Under the pieces are notes generated by a model. It did no database searches, was not told where the DNA came from, and saw only the letters and a list, made by a program, of their open reading frames with translations. Positions 1-10,786 of a DNA stretch of 64,000 nt are shown here, piece by piece. The DNA lies in NCBI RefSeq assembly GCF_900143525.1, contig NZ_FREZ01000013.1, forward strand, positions 1-64,000, in the 5' to 3' direction. Every line of letters begins with the position of its first letter. Positions within the stretch are counted from its first letter, which is position 1. Both the position numbers and the translations under genes were made by a program. This DNA comes from Ruegeria sp. Alg231-54. Its GTDB lineage: Bacteria; Pseudomonadota; Alphaproteobacteria; Rhodobacterales; Rhodobacteraceae.

Positions 1-760
1 GCCGCGCGGACGAGGACAGGCCGGTCGCCGACATGATCGAGCTGACCCGTCAATATGGCCGATATGGCTATCGCAGGATCGCTGCGCTGCTGAGAGAGGC
101 TGGATGGTCTGTCAGCGATGGGCGGGTTGAACGGCTCTGGCGGCGAGAGGGGCTGAAAGTGCCAATGAAACAACCGAAGAAGGGGCGGCTCTGGTTGAAT
201 GACGGATCGTGCGTTCGGCTGAGGCCGGAGTATCGCAATCATGTATGGAGCTATGACTTCGTTCATTGTCGAACTGACGATGGCAAAGCTTTTCGGACGC
301 TGAACATCCTTGATGAGCACAGCCGGGAGTGCCTAGCGATTAGAGTGAAGCGCAAGCTGAACTCGGTCGATGTGATCGATGCCCTGACGGATCTGTTCAT
401 ACTGCGGGGTGCACCCCGCTTCATACGTTCAGACAATGGGCCAGAATTCATCGCCCAGGCCGTCCGAGACTGGATCACCGCAGTTGGCGCCCAGACGGCT
501 TACATTGAACCTGGGAGCCCGTGGGAGAACGGATACTGTGAAAGTTTCAATGGCAGGTTCAGGGACGAGTTGCTCAACGGTGAGATCTTCTACAGTTTGC
601 GCGAAGCACAAATCCTGATCGAACAATGGAGGAGACACTACAACACAAAACGCCCCCACAGTGCTCTGGGCTATCGCCCGCCAGCGCCCGAAACCATCAT
701 CCCGATGGATCACAGGCCGATCATGCACTAACAATCAACTTGGACCAGTCAGATGAGGCT
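1..760 (+). mobile_element. IS3-family insertion sequence, right part only (left end outside window)
   Basis: The window opens inside an IS3-family element whose orfB reads rightwards to position 731. A terminal-repeat-like stretch follows at about 739-760 (core TGGACCAGTCAGATGAGG). It resembles, in the same orientation, the stretch at about 889-909 that ends the neighbouring fragment (core TGGACCAGTTCAGTTGGGG). The exact terminus is uncertain by some bases because the left inverted repeat is not in the window. Confidence 0.75.
3..731 (+). CDS. IS3-family transposase OrfB, 5'-truncated by window edge
   Basis: This is the DDE integrase-type transposase (OrfB part) of an IS3-family element, which cuts and rejoins the element's ends. 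The frame is open from base 3, with no start needed inside the window; about 242 codons are visible, so a few dozen N-terminal codons are missing. Visible features are the HTH_21-like region (YGRYGYRRI), the rve catalytic core with the first Asp in WSYDFVH, the second in RSDNGPEF, the Glu in [12 protein letters not shown], and the typical end [15 protein letters not shown]. The family's OrfA-OrfB frameshift site would lie outside the window. The gene looks intact as far as it is seen. Confidence 0.93.
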   Translation, partial: RADEDRPVADMIELTRQYGRYGYRRIAALLREAGWSVSDGRVERLWRREGLKVPMKQPKKGRLWLNDGSCVRLRPEYRNHVWSYDFVHCRTDDGKAFRTLNILDEHSRECLAIRVKRKLNSVDVIDALTDLFILRGAPRFIRSDNGPEFIAQAVRDWITAVGAQTAYIEPGSPWENGYCESFNGRFRDELLNGEIFYSLREAQILIEQWRRHYNTKRPHSALGYRPPAPETIIPMDHRPIMH

Positions 761-860
761 GCTCAATCGCATCAAGTCGGGACATGCCTTGCCCCATCAG
801 AACTTCAACCTGCCGTAACTTCGAGACAATCTCTTCGGGCTTCGGTCTCTTGTTTGCCAT
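735..860 (-). pseudogene. Truncated IS3-family OrfA
   Basis: The frame encodes 41 residues beginning MANKRPKPEEIVSKLRQ, followed by VEVLMGQGMSRLDAI. This matches the usual start of IS3-family OrfA, a helix-turn-helix protein of about 90 residues or more. After the Ile the frame continues for nine codons in sequence that belongs to the end of the adjacent IS and then stops. The helix-turn-helix is incomplete, so no function is expected. A good ribosome-binding site (GGAGG) is preserved about six bases before the ATG. Confidence 0.65.
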
Positions 861-911
861 TCGTGGTCCTCCGTTTCCTAAGCATAACGGTGGACCAGTT
901 CAGTTGGGGAG
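735..911 (-). mobile_element. Second IS3-family element, left-end remnant in opposite orientation
   Basis: Read on the minus strand, this begins with a terminal-repeat-like sequence at about 911-889. A ribosome-binding site GGAGG follows, and then the first codons of an OrfA. The OrfA sequence breaks off after about 32 codons where it meets the right end of the other element at about 760. The rest of this element is either lost or lies left of the window, on the other side of the first IS. The simplest reading is that the first IS inserted into the orfA of this one. Confidence 0.6.
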
Positions 912-1186
912 GCTCACCTCGCAATTGAGATGCCAATTCCAAGTAGGGCGCATTTCTACTCGGCTTTGTCCCTAAGATTGAGTGGCACCACGATAAAGTC
1001 TGCTTCGTCCGCTCTTGGAATTTGCAAAGCCCTGCAATGAATGTCTGCTTTGGGCTGGAAGCGGCCATCCGAAAACCTTCCCCGGCAATACGTCGATGGC
1101 GCTAAACAAGCAAAGAATGAGACCCGAAGATATGGAACCTCGAACTAAGAAAGTTGAAGGTTAATACGCCCAGAGTTTTGGGCCAA
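912..1186. other. Gene-free stretch between IS remnant and gyrB
   Basis: No convincing coding frame, RNA gene or terminator was seen here. The segment around 1035-1068 looks like dispersed intergenic sequence rather than coding DNA, but nothing in the window lets me prove it is repeated. Confidence 0.4.
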
Positions 1187-1224
1187 AAATGCAAATCTTT
1201 GGGCGAAATGCAAAGCTATGGGCG
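1187..1224. repeat. Tandem duplication of a 19-bp unit just downstream of gyrB
   Basis: Two directly adjacent 19-base units, 1187-1205 and 1206-1224, differ at two positions. Both share AAATGCAAA and TGGGCG. They lie 13 bases past the gyrB stop. No hairpin with a T-run was found here, so this is not an obvious terminator. Confidence 0.7.
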
Positions 1225-1237
1225 CACCTACAAACGC

Positions 1238-3715
<2,478 letters not shown>

Positions 3716-3780
3716 CTACCCCAACATTTTGTGTCGGTCTTGCGTGATTTAGTTTCTTTCGGCAGCTGACTGCCGAATCC

Positions 3781-4353
3781 CTACAAACGGTCGATATCGG
3801 CCGCTATGTCCGCTGCGATTTCATGGGCGTCGACATCACTGCGCTCGGCCGACAAACGCAGCCCCAAAAGGTCAGATTGATAGCGCGTCGCCAGTCGGTT
3901 CGGATCGTGGTTTAGGGCGATATCCCCGGCCTCTTGCGCCTGACGGAACAGCTCTGCAAAGCAGGCCTTCATCTCGGACATGAGAACACCCGCCCGACCG
4001 GCGAGCTCGTGATCCTTGGCCTGCAATTCAGCGTAGGTCTTGGCCAACATACAAGCCTTCGCGGGCGCTCCGCTTGCCTCAATAACCAAACGCGGCTGCG
4101 CCTTTAAAGCCTCGAGCGGACCTACCCGGTCAGCCAATGCCCTCAGCCGCGCGGCACCCTCTTGCGCGTAGCGGTCCAACGCCAGCCCATAAAGCGCGTC
4201 CTTGGACCCAAATGCCGCATAGAAACTGCCGGGTTTCAACTTCAACTCGCGCTCAAGGTCTTTCAGGGATGTACCAGCCCAACCCTGACGCCAGAAAACA
4301 TCCCTGGCCCGGGCAATCAGGTCATCACGGTCATATTCGGGTTTGCGAGGCAT
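3781..4353 (-). CDS. TetR/AcrR-family transcriptional regulator
   Basis: A 190-residue predicted repressor. The N-terminal helix-turn-helix is visible at about residues 8-50 (RARDVFWRQGWAGTSLKDLE, then KPGSFYAAFGSKDALYG), followed by an all-helical ligand-binding domain with a Cys in KACMLAKTYAE. It is divergent from the AhpD-like gene at 4453. A perfect 18-base palindrome lies between them, so it probably controls both genes. A TTG or GTG a few codons upstream (4365 or 4362) could also start it; ATG 4353 is preferred because it begins the recognisable family sequence. The ligand is unknown. The redox-type neighbour suggests an electrophile or oxidant signal, but that is inference. Confidence 0.88.
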   Translation of the reverse strand: MPRKPEYDRDDLIARARDVFWRQGWAGTSLKDLERELKLKPGSFYAAFGSKDALYGLALDRYAQEGAARLRALADRVGPLEALKAQPRLVIEASGAPAKACMLAKTYAELQAKDHELAGRAGVLMSEMKACFAELFRQAQEAGDIALNHDPNRLATRYQSDLLGLRLSAERSDVDAHEIAADIAADIDRL

Positions 4354-4368
4354 CACCTTCACCAATTC

Positions 4369-4409
4369 TTGAACGATTGCTCAAATATATACTTGAGTGA
4401 TCACTCAAG
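4369..4409. promoter_or_regulatory. Probable TetR operator (perfect 18-bp palindrome)
   Basis: CTTGAGTGATCACTCAAG at 4392-4409 is a perfect inverted repeat in the divergent intergenic region. It starts 39 bases from the TetR start codon and ends 43 bases before the AhpD-like start. A second, weaker pair of half-sites (TTGA-N8-TCAA, 4369-4384) sits beside it. The position fits an operator overlapping both promoters. Confidence 0.75.
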
Positions 4410-4452
4410 AAAGACTATTTCTGCCTGAACGCGCCAGAAAAGGAGTTCCGAC

Positions 4453-5019
4453 ATGGCCAATTTCCCGTCACATGATCTCGAATCCGCCCCCGAAGGGTCC
4501 AAACCGCTACTGGAAAAATCGCAAGCCGCTTTTGGCCGCCTTCCCGGCCTGCACAAGGTCATGGCCGAAAGTCCCCAGCATCTGGAAGGCTATCAGGTGC
4601 TGCACGGCCTGTTCATGCAGACCGATTTCGACAATGATGAGAAAACCGTCGTCTGGCAGACCATCAATGTGGAAAACGAATGCCACTATTGCGTGCCCGC
4701 TCATACCGGCATCGCCAAGATGATGAAGGTTTCGGACGAAATCACCGAAGCCCTGCGCAATGAAACCCCGCTACCTTCGGCCAAGCTTGAAGCACTGCGC
4801 ACCTTCACCCTGCAAATGATGGAAACCCGCGGCAACCCGACCGAAGCACAGCTGCAGGCATTCTTTGATGCGGGCTACTCTCACCGCGCTGTTTTGGATG
4901 TGGTTCTCGGCCTGGCGCAAAAAACCATGTCGAACTACGTGAACCACATGGCAAAAACCCCGGTCGACGAAGTCATGCGCGGCTTCCTGTGGGAACGTAA
5001 AGTCGGCGAGCCGGCCTAA
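4453..5019 (+). CDS. Carboxymuconolactone decarboxylase / AhpD-like family protein
   Basis: A 188-residue protein of the AhpD/CMD fold. The signature is NECHYCVPAHTG: a CxxC pair (Cys-His-Tyr-Cys) followed by His, typical of the alkylhydroperoxidase-like branch that reduces peroxides through the two cysteines. The start has a strong ribosome-binding site (AAGGAG seven bases before ATG). It is divergent from and probably repressed by the TetR gene. Its TAA stop overlaps the recF TAG stop on the other strand. The substrate cannot be told from sequence. It could also be one of the many uncharacterised CMD proteins with a non-peroxidase role. Confidence 0.88.
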   Translation: MANFPSHDLESAPEGSKPLLEKSQAAFGRLPGLHKVMAESPQHLEGYQVLHGLFMQTDFDNDEKTVVWQTINVENECHYCVPAHTGIAKMMKVSDEITEALRNETPLPSAKLEALRTFTLQMMETRGNPTEAQLQAFFDAGYSHRAVLDVVLGLAQKTMSNYVNHMAKTPVDEVMRGFLWERKVGEPA

Positions 5020-6113
5020 GCGGACACGATCGAGCCCTCAAAGCCATCACTCACGATCAACGTTTGGGCCCGGTCGCCCAGTTCCGCAAACAGCTCAGGC
5101 CCGGTGCCCGTCATCCAGGCCTGAGCACCCAGCGCATAAATCTCATCATACAGCGCCGCGCGCCGGTCCGCGTCCAGATGCGCCGCCACCTCGTCCAACA
5201 ACACGATCGGGGGCGCGCCGATCATACTCGCCAAGGCCCGCGCGTTCGACAGGATCAATGAGACCAACAAGGCCTTCTGCTCACCGGTCGAACAATCCTT
5301 GGCCGGAACGCCCTTGGCAGCGAACACCCCGTACACGTCCGACCGATGCGGTCCGACCAGCGTACGTCCAGCCGCCAGATCGCGGAACCGGCTTTCACTT
5401 AGTGCTTCGCGCAGTTCCGCTTCCGTTTCCGGCATCGCACCTTCGGTCTGTACCAGCTCCAATTCCGCAGATGGAAACGCAGTTTCCGCCTGATCCTGCG
5501 CCGCGCGCAGATGATCAAGCGCCGAAAGCCGCGCCGCGTGGATACGATACCCCATCTCGGCCATCTGCGCTTCAAGTGCTGCATACCAATGCGCATCGCG
5601 CACCTGCTCTTTCAGCAGACGGTTCCGTTCGCGCATGGATTTTTCGTAAGTCAAAGACGCCTCAGCATGGGCCGGGTCGAAACTCAGCGCGATCCGGTCC
5701 AGAAAACGCCGACGTCCTTCGGCCCCCTCAATCCAAATCCGGTCCATCGACGGGATCAACCAGACAATCCGCGCCAGCTTGCCCAGATCAATCTGGCTGG
5801 ACGCCTTGCCATCAATGCGGACCTGCCGGGCGACACCGCCCTCGGACCAGGTTTCAATCTCGTATTGTCGCCCCTGCGCCTGCAGCAACCCGGACAGTTT
5901 CCAACCCAGCGCCTCAGGGCGTCGGGTCATCTCGGCCGCGCTGGCCCGCCGCATTCCGCGACCGGGGGAAAACAGGGACACCGCCTCCAGGATGTTGGTC
6001 TTGCCCGCCCCGTTCGGTCCGTGAATCGCAACAGGCCGACCATCCAACGACAGTCGCGCTAGCTTGTGGGACCGAAAATGCGAGACGGTAAGCTCGGTCA
6101 GGGCCAAACCCAT
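5016..6113 (-). CDS. recF: DNA replication and repair protein RecF
   Basis: SMC-like ATPase that helps load RecA at single-strand gaps in the RecFOR pathway. The 365-residue form starts at 6113 with a good ribosome-binding site (GGGAGG), beginning MGLALTELTVSHFRSHKLARL. Walker A is GPNGAGKTN at residues 32-40. The signature region includes STGEQKALL, and Walker B is PPIVLLDEVAAHLD near the C-terminus. It lies downstream of dnaN in the usual dnaA-dnaN-recF order. It converges on the AhpD-like gene with overlapping stop codons. A longer frame to 6128 exists but would place the start before the ribosome-binding site. Confidence 0.96.
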   Translation of the reverse strand: MGLALTELTVSHFRSHKLARLSLDGRPVAIHGPNGAGKTNILEAVSLFSPGRGMRRASAAEMTRRPEALGWKLSGLLQAQGRQYEIETWSEGGVARQVRIDGKASSQIDLGKLARIVWLIPSMDRIWIEGAEGRRRFLDRIALSFDPAHAEASLTYEKSMRERNRLLKEQVRDAHWYAALEAQMAEMGYRIHAARLSALDHLRAAQDQAETAFPSAELELVQTEGAMPETEAELREALSESRFRDLAAGRTLVGPHRSDVYGVFAAKGVPAKDCSTGEQKALLVSLILSNARALASMIGAPPIVLLDEVAAHLDADRRAALYDEIYALGAQAWMTGTGPELFAELGDRAQTLIVSDGFEGSIVSA

Positions 6114-6172
6114 GACCCCTCCCTTCATCTTTTCATAATCTCTTCCGCCGGAGGCATCGCACGTCCGTGCGA

Positions 6173-7294
6173 TCAGACGCGCATCGGCATGACGACGTAT
6201 ACCGCGCTCAGATCATTGCCTTCGCGCATCAGGGTCGGATCAGCCGCTGAATTGAACAGGAACACAGCGTTCTCACGATCTACTTGAGAGGCGATTTCCA
6301 GCAGGTACTTGGCGTTGAATCCGATCTCCAGCCGCTCGTCGCCATAGGCCACGGCCAGTTCTTCCTCGGCCGCGCCGCTATCCGGGGCGTTGACGGAAAG
6401 TACCAGTTTATCGGTATCCAGCTGAAGCTTTACCGCACGAGACCGCTCAGAGGACACGGTTGCAACCCGGTCCACGGCCTTTGCAAACTCAGCAGCATCG
6501 ACTTCCAGCTGGCGCGTATTGCCCTGAGGAATCACACGTGTGTAATCCGGGAAGGTCCCGTCAATCACTTTTGAGGTCAGCGTGATGTCCGGGGTTGCAA
6601 AGCGCACCTTCGTTTCACTGACCGACACGGCGATATCCATCTCATCGTCGTCCAGCAGCTTCCGCAGTTCGCCTACGGTTTTGCGCGGCACAATCACACC
6701 GGGCATGTCTGCAGCGCCATCGGGCAGATCCGCGTCGATGCGCGCAAGGCGGTGGCCATCGGTGGCCACACAGCGCAGCACCTTGCCGCCTTCGGACCCG
6801 TCGGCCACATGCATATAGACGCCGTTCAGATAATAACGCGTCTCTTCGGTCGAAATGGCGAATTTCGACTTATCGAACAACCGGCGCAGCAGGGCTGCCG
6901 AGGCGGTAAAGTTCGACTGGTATTCCGAAGACGCCATCACAGGGAAGTCTTCCTTTGGCAGCGTCGCCAATGAGAAATTCGACCGGCCGGCTTCAACCGT
7001 CAGACGCCCTGCGGCGCTGTCGGCGGTCAATGTCACTAACGCACCATCGGGTAGTTTGCGCACGATCTCATGCAACGTCGTTGCGGCGACAGTTGTGGCC
7101 CCGGCCTTTTCGACCTGTGCGGGCGCTTTGTCGACAACTTCAATATCCAAGTCGGTCGCCCGGAACATGGCCTGATCGCCCTCAGCTTCGATCAAAACGT
7201 TGGCAAGTATGGGAATGGTGTTGCGGCGTTCGACAACAGATTGGGCCTGGGAAACGGCCTTGAGAAGGGTGCCGCGTTCGATGCTGATCTTCAT
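6173..7294 (-). CDS. dnaN: DNA polymerase III beta sliding clamp
   Basis: Ring-shaped dimeric processivity clamp that tethers DNA polymerase III and repair polymerases to DNA. The 373 residues match the family length and its three similar clamp domains. The start is MKISIERGTLLKAVSQAQSVVERRNTIPIL (given here in part: MKISIERGTLLKAV), and the end is the typical YVVMPMRV. RNTIPIL and VATDGHRLA are characteristic. The ribosome-binding site AGAGGAA lies upstream of ATG 7294. It is downstream of dnaA but separated from it by an intrinsic terminator, so it likely has its own promoter at 7295-7469. Confidence 0.97.
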   Translation of the reverse strand: MKISIERGTLLKAVSQAQSVVERRNTIPILANVLIEAEGDQAMFRATDLDIEVVDKAPAQVEKAGATTVAATTLHEIVRKLPDGALVTLTADSAAGRLTVEAGRSNFSLATLPKEDFPVMASSEYQSNFTASAALLRRLFDKSKFAISTEETRYYLNGVYMHVADGSEGGKVLRCVATDGHRLARIDADLPDGAADMPGVIVPRKTVGELRKLLDDDEMDIAVSVSETKVRFATPDITLTSKVIDGTFPDYTRVIPQGNTRQLEVDAAEFAKAVDRVATVSSERSRAVKLQLDTDKLVLSVNAPDSGAAEEELAVAYGDERLEIGFNAKYLLEIASQVDRENAVFLFNSAADPTLMREGNDLSAVYVVMPMRV

Positions 7295-7469
7295 ACCCTT
7301 AATTCCTCTGACTTGCGTGCCGAAATGGGCGGGACTGGCACGTTAGCGGTTCCGCCCTGAGGCACAAGGATTTTTTATGGATTTCTCGGCCGGATTGCCC
7401 AAAGCGTCAAGGGCCGCGTGGCCCAGCAAGCACAGTTCATTTCCAACCGTGGAAAATAGCGCACAAGAA

Positions 7470-7499
7470 AACGCCCCGGGCGTGAGGGTCCGGGGCGTT
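7470..7499 (-). terminator. Intrinsic terminator after dnaA
   Basis: Perfect 10-bp stem AACGCCCCGG / CCGGGGCGTT (7470-7479 with 7490-7499) and a 10-base loop. On the minus strand it is followed by TTTTCTTG. It sits 23 bases past the dnaA stop and separates dnaA from dnaN transcription. Confidence 0.85.
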
Positions 7500-7522
7500 T
7501 CTCAAGTGATATGAGTAGGAGC

Positions 7523-8908
7523 TCAAGCTTCCAGCGCGCGCCGCAGCATTTCCACATCTTCGGCAATCTGGCCGTCTGTGGTTTTCAGCTCTTCGATGCG
7601 TTTTACGCCGTGCATGACAGTCGTGTGGTCACGTCCTCCGAACCGGCGCCCGATTTCCGGCAGGGACCGACTGGTCAGTCGCTTGCACAGATACATCGCA
7701 ACCTGACGCGGGCGGGCATAAGACCGCAGGCGTTTAGGTCCAATGATGTCGGACAGGCGGATGTTGTAATAGTCCGAAACCTTGCGCTGAATCTCTTCGA
7801 CAGTGATCTTGCGCTCGGATGCGCGCAGCACATCTGCCAGACAGTCCTGCGTCAGCTCCAGGTCGATCTCGCGTCCCACCAACGAGGCAAAAGCGAACAG
7901 ACGGGTCAGAGCACCTTCCAGCACGCGAACATTAGTCGAGATCCGGTGCGCCAGGAATTCCAGGACACCATCGGCAATTGTCAGGTCGGGATATGTGCTG
8001 CTGTACTGCTGCACCTTGTTTTGCAGGATGCCCAGGCGCAGTTCATAGTCGGTTGGGTGCAGATCGACCACCAAACCACATTGCAGACGGGACTTCACCC
8101 GATCCTCAAGATCCTTGATCTCACCCGGGGCGCGGTCGGCCGAGATGATGATCTGTTTGTTCTGGTCCACCAGAGCATTGAAGGTGTGGAAGAACTCTTC
8201 CTGCGTCGAATCTTTGCCGGCGATGAACTGCACATCGTCCACCATCAACACGTCAACCGACCGGAACAGATGTTTGAAGTCCATCATTCGGCGTTCGCGC
8301 AAGGCCTGCACAAAGCGGTACATGAACTGTTCCGCCGACAAATAGAGCACGTTCAACTCGGGGTGCTTTGTTTTCAGCTCCCATGCAATAGCGTGCATCA
8401 GGTGCGTCTTACCCAGACCAACACCACCGTAAAGAACCAGCGGGTTGAAGGTCACAGGACCACCTTCGGACACACGACGCGCCGCGGCATGGGCCAGTTC
8501 GTTGGGTTTACCGACAACAAAACTGTCGAAGGTAAAGCGGGAATCCAGCGGCGCAGCCTGCAAGGACTCAAATGCGCCATTCGCGGCTTCCATCTGCGGC
8601 GCAACAGGTGCATCCCGCACAATTGTCGGCTCGGATTCGGCCTCTGCCTTAGGGCGCGCCGGTGAGTTGGCAGCGACGCGAAAGGCCAGTCGTTGAACCG
8701 TTTCCCCTGCGGTGTTCATCTCATACAATATGAGATCCGCAAAGTTCTGACTGACATAGTTGCCCATGAAGTTTGTCGGCACGGAAAACACCGCTACGCC
8801 GTCCTGCAGCTCTTGGAATTCAAGAGGTTCGATCCAGGTCGTGTAGTTGTTTTTTCCGATGGCCTTGAGCAACTTGTTACGTAGTAGTCCCCATTTCTCT
8901 TGTGTCAT
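7523..8908 (-). CDS. dnaA: Chromosomal replication initiator DnaA
   Basis: AAA+ initiator that binds DnaA boxes and melts the origin. The 461-residue form starts at 8908 (MTQEKWGLLRNKLLKAIG) with GAGG upstream. Domain I is residues 1-80, and domain II is a variable linker (about 80-120). Domain III has Walker A YGGVGLGKTHL near residue 160-170 and Walker B VLMVDDVQF. Domain IV has the DNA-binding signature GRDHTTVMHGVKRIEEL. A longer frame to 8929 has no better ribosome-binding site. It is transcribed away from rpsT. No clear DnaA-box cluster was found beside it. Confidence 0.97.
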   Translation of the reverse strand: MTQEKWGLLRNKLLKAIGKNNYTTWIEPLEFQELQDGVAVFSVPTNFMGNYVSQNFADLILYEMNTAGETVQRLAFRVAANSPARPKAEAESEPTIVRDAPVAPQMEAANGAFESLQAAPLDSRFTFDSFVVGKPNELAHAAARRVSEGGPVTFNPLVLYGGVGLGKTHLMHAIAWELKTKHPELNVLYLSAEQFMYRFVQALRERRMMDFKHLFRSVDVLMVDDVQFIAGKDSTQEEFFHTFNALVDQNKQIIISADRAPGEIKDLEDRVKSRLQCGLVVDLHPTDYELRLGILQNKVQQYSSTYPDLTIADGVLEFLAHRISTNVRVLEGALTRLFAFASLVGREIDLELTQDCLADVLRASERKITVEEIQRKVSDYYNIRLSDIIGPKRLRSYARPRQVAMYLCKRLTSRSLPEIGRRFGGRDHTTVMHGVKRIEELKTTDGQIAEDVEMLRRALEA

Positions 8909-9370
8909 TAAGCGCCTCACGCATCCCATTCTTTATTGGCCTGTCGGCCTTATTGCTATTTTCCGGTTGCCCGGATTAAGCTTTCACACGCAAAGGGATA
9001 CCAACACCAAACCGCAGAAGTTTGGCGGGTGTGTTTTAGAAAGTCTGCACACCCCAATCTGCCGGCGCTCCATACCCGGAACGCCCTGAAAACAGGGTTG
9101 CGCAACGCAATCTCATATTCGACAGGGCTTGGTTCCCTGGTTACCCAAGGACCGCAGCAGATTAGCAAACCAGTTGCCAACATTCGTTCCTGACCGTCCT
9201 GATGCCCGTCAGTTTGGTCGTTAGAACAGCCTGTCCCCCCAAGCGAGTGAATCGCTGTAACAGTGGTAGCAAGAGGCCAATGCATCCGGCAACGAAACTC
9301 TGATATTGACTCGTATCTTTCGCCGAAAGAATCTCTCGGGTTTGTGAAGGCGCGGCTTTCCGGCAACAGC
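8909..9370. other. Intergenic region upstream of dnaA
   Basis: About 460 bases with no supported gene. I looked on both strands for DnaA boxes (TTATNCACA) and found none that matched well, and no AT-rich unwinding element. The dnaA promoter must lie here. Several short frames cross the region but none has a credible ribosome-binding site and family-like sequence. Confidence 0.5.
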
Positions 9371-9398
9371 AAAAAAAAAGCGCCGCAGGACGCGGCGC
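9371..9398 (-). terminator. Intrinsic terminator after rpsT
   Basis: Stem GCGCCGC / GCGGCGC (9380-9386 with 9392-9398) with a five-base loop, followed on the minus strand by nine T residues. It is a textbook rho-independent terminator 49 bases past the rpsT stop. Confidence 0.93.
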
Positions 9399-9447
9399 AT
9401 TTTCCATCATTTCACCTTGTTTGGTTGACCCCAGGTCAACCCAAGCC

Positions 9448-9711
9448 TTAGCCCAGCGCTTTTACACGAGCCGACAGACGCGACATTTTACGCGACGCGG
9501 TGTTCTTGTGGAAAACGCCTTTTGTGACGCCGCGCATCAGTTCAGGCTGAGCTGCGCGCAGTGCTGCGGTTGCAGCATCCTTGTCACCGGATGCGATCGC
9601 TTCTTCTACCTTACGGAGGTAGGTGCGGATGCGCGAACGACGTGCTTTGTTGATTGCGAAACGGCTCTCGTTCTGACGAGCGCGTTTTTTTGCTTGGGGC
9701 GAATTAGCCAT
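9448..9711 (-). CDS. rpsT: 30S ribosomal protein S20
   Basis: Primary 16S rRNA-binding protein of the small subunit. It has 87 residues, very basic, starting [18 protein letters not shown], with the family's long helical repeat ([20 protein letters not shown] and the [20 protein letters not shown] end). Length and sequence are normal. It is monocistronic with a strong terminator. Upstream of dnaA in the opposite order on the same strand, as is common in Roseobacter-group genomes. Confidence 0.97.
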   Translation of the reverse strand: MANSPQAKKRARQNESRFAINKARRSRIRTYLRKVEEAIASGDKDAATAALRAAQPELMRGVTKGVFHKNTASRKMSRLSARVKALG

Positions 9712-9895
9712 GTGTGTCTCTGACCTTTGGTTCGGTACGTTGTCTAGGGTTGCGCGCCACGGAAAATCCGCACCGGATCAGAAATCACGAGTGTGAGTCG
9801 GGCCAAGCGGGCCGCACGCGCATGTATGGTGGCGGTTACTACCCAAGTTGGCCGTGTTTGCCAAGCCGATTCTTTTGATGCGCATAGCCGGTATG

Positions 9896-9918
9896 AAAAA
9901 GGCGGGCAAAGGCCCGCC
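9896..9918 (-). terminator. Intrinsic terminator after enoyl-CoA hydratase gene
   Basis: Stem GGCGGGC / GCCCGCC (9901-9907 with 9912-9918), four-base loop, followed on the minus strand by TTTTTC. It lies 26 bases past the stop at 9944. Confidence 0.88.
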
Positions 9919-9943
9919 GGTTTCGATTTGATCAGGGCACCGC

Positions 9944-10720
9944 TTACTTGTCGCGGAATTGCGCGGCGCGTTTTTCCAGGAACGCGGCCATGCCTTCTTT
10001 CTGATCTTCGGTCGCGAACATTGAATGGAACACGCGGCGTTCGAACAGCATGCCTTCGCTCAGCGGCAGCTCATAGCTGCGGTTTACCGACTCCTTGGCT
10101 GCCATAGCGGACAGTTGGGATTTTTCGGCAATCTTCTGGGCTGCGCCCATCGCCTCATCCATCAGCTTCTTGGCGGGAACGACGCGGCTGACAAGGCCAG
10201 CGCGTTCAGCTTCTTCTGCGTCCATGAAACGGCCGGTCAGGTTCATGTCCATGGATTTGGACTTGCCGACAAACCGCGTCAGACGCTGGCTGCCCCCAAG
10301 CCCGGCAATGACGCCAAGATTGATCTCAGGTTGGCCAAATTTGGCAGTGTCCGCTGCGATGATGAAATCGCACAACATCGCAAGTTCGCACCCGCCGCCC
10401 AACGCATATCCGGCTACGGCAGCGATGATGGGCTTGCGGATCGCGCACACGCGGTCGTTCAGAGCACCAAACAGGTTCGAGCTGTAGACGTCCACAAAGC
10501 TCATCTCGGACATTTCCTTGATGTCCGCGCCCGCAGCGAACGCCTTGTCCGACCCGGTGATGACGATGCAGCGCACTTTGTCGTTGCTATCCGCATCTTC
10601 CAATGCCGAGCACAATTCCTGCGCCAGTTGTGAGTTCAGCGCGTTCAGCGCATCGGGCCTGTCGAGCTTGATAAGGGCGACGTGGTCTTCGATTTCGACG
10701 ATGATCGTCTCAAAAGCCAT
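9944..10720 (-). CDS. Enoyl-CoA hydratase
   Basis: A 258-residue crotonase-fold enzyme that hydrates trans-2-enoyl-CoA to 3-hydroxyacyl-CoA in fatty-acid or side-chain beta-oxidation. The oxyanion-hole segments are [10 protein letters not shown] and [15 protein letters not shown]. The two catalytic glutamates are expected in GGGCELAML and in [20 protein letters not shown], and both are present. The closely related phenylacetate-pathway enzyme PaaF is possible, but no other paa gene is nearby. It is apparently monocistronic with its own terminator. It may share a start region with mutM upstream only by proximity (66 bases). Confidence 0.92.
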   Translation of the reverse strand: MAFETIIVEIEDHVALIKLDRPDALNALNSQLAQELCSALEDADSNDKVRCIVITGSDKAFAAGADIKEMSEMSFVDVYSSNLFGALNDRVCAIRKPIIAAVAGYALGGGCELAMLCDFIIAADTAKFGQPEINLGVIAGLGGSQRLTRFVGKSKSMDMNLTGRFMDAEEAERAGLVSRVVPAKKLMDEAMGAAQKIAEKSQLSAMAAKESVNRSYELPLSEGMLFERRVFHSMFATEDQKEGMAAFLEKRAAQFRDK

Positions 10721-10786
10721 GAGGTGAAAGCTTCCGGTTGTTCCGTTCAGGTACGATTCCTTACCACGCGCATTCGCTGGATCAAG

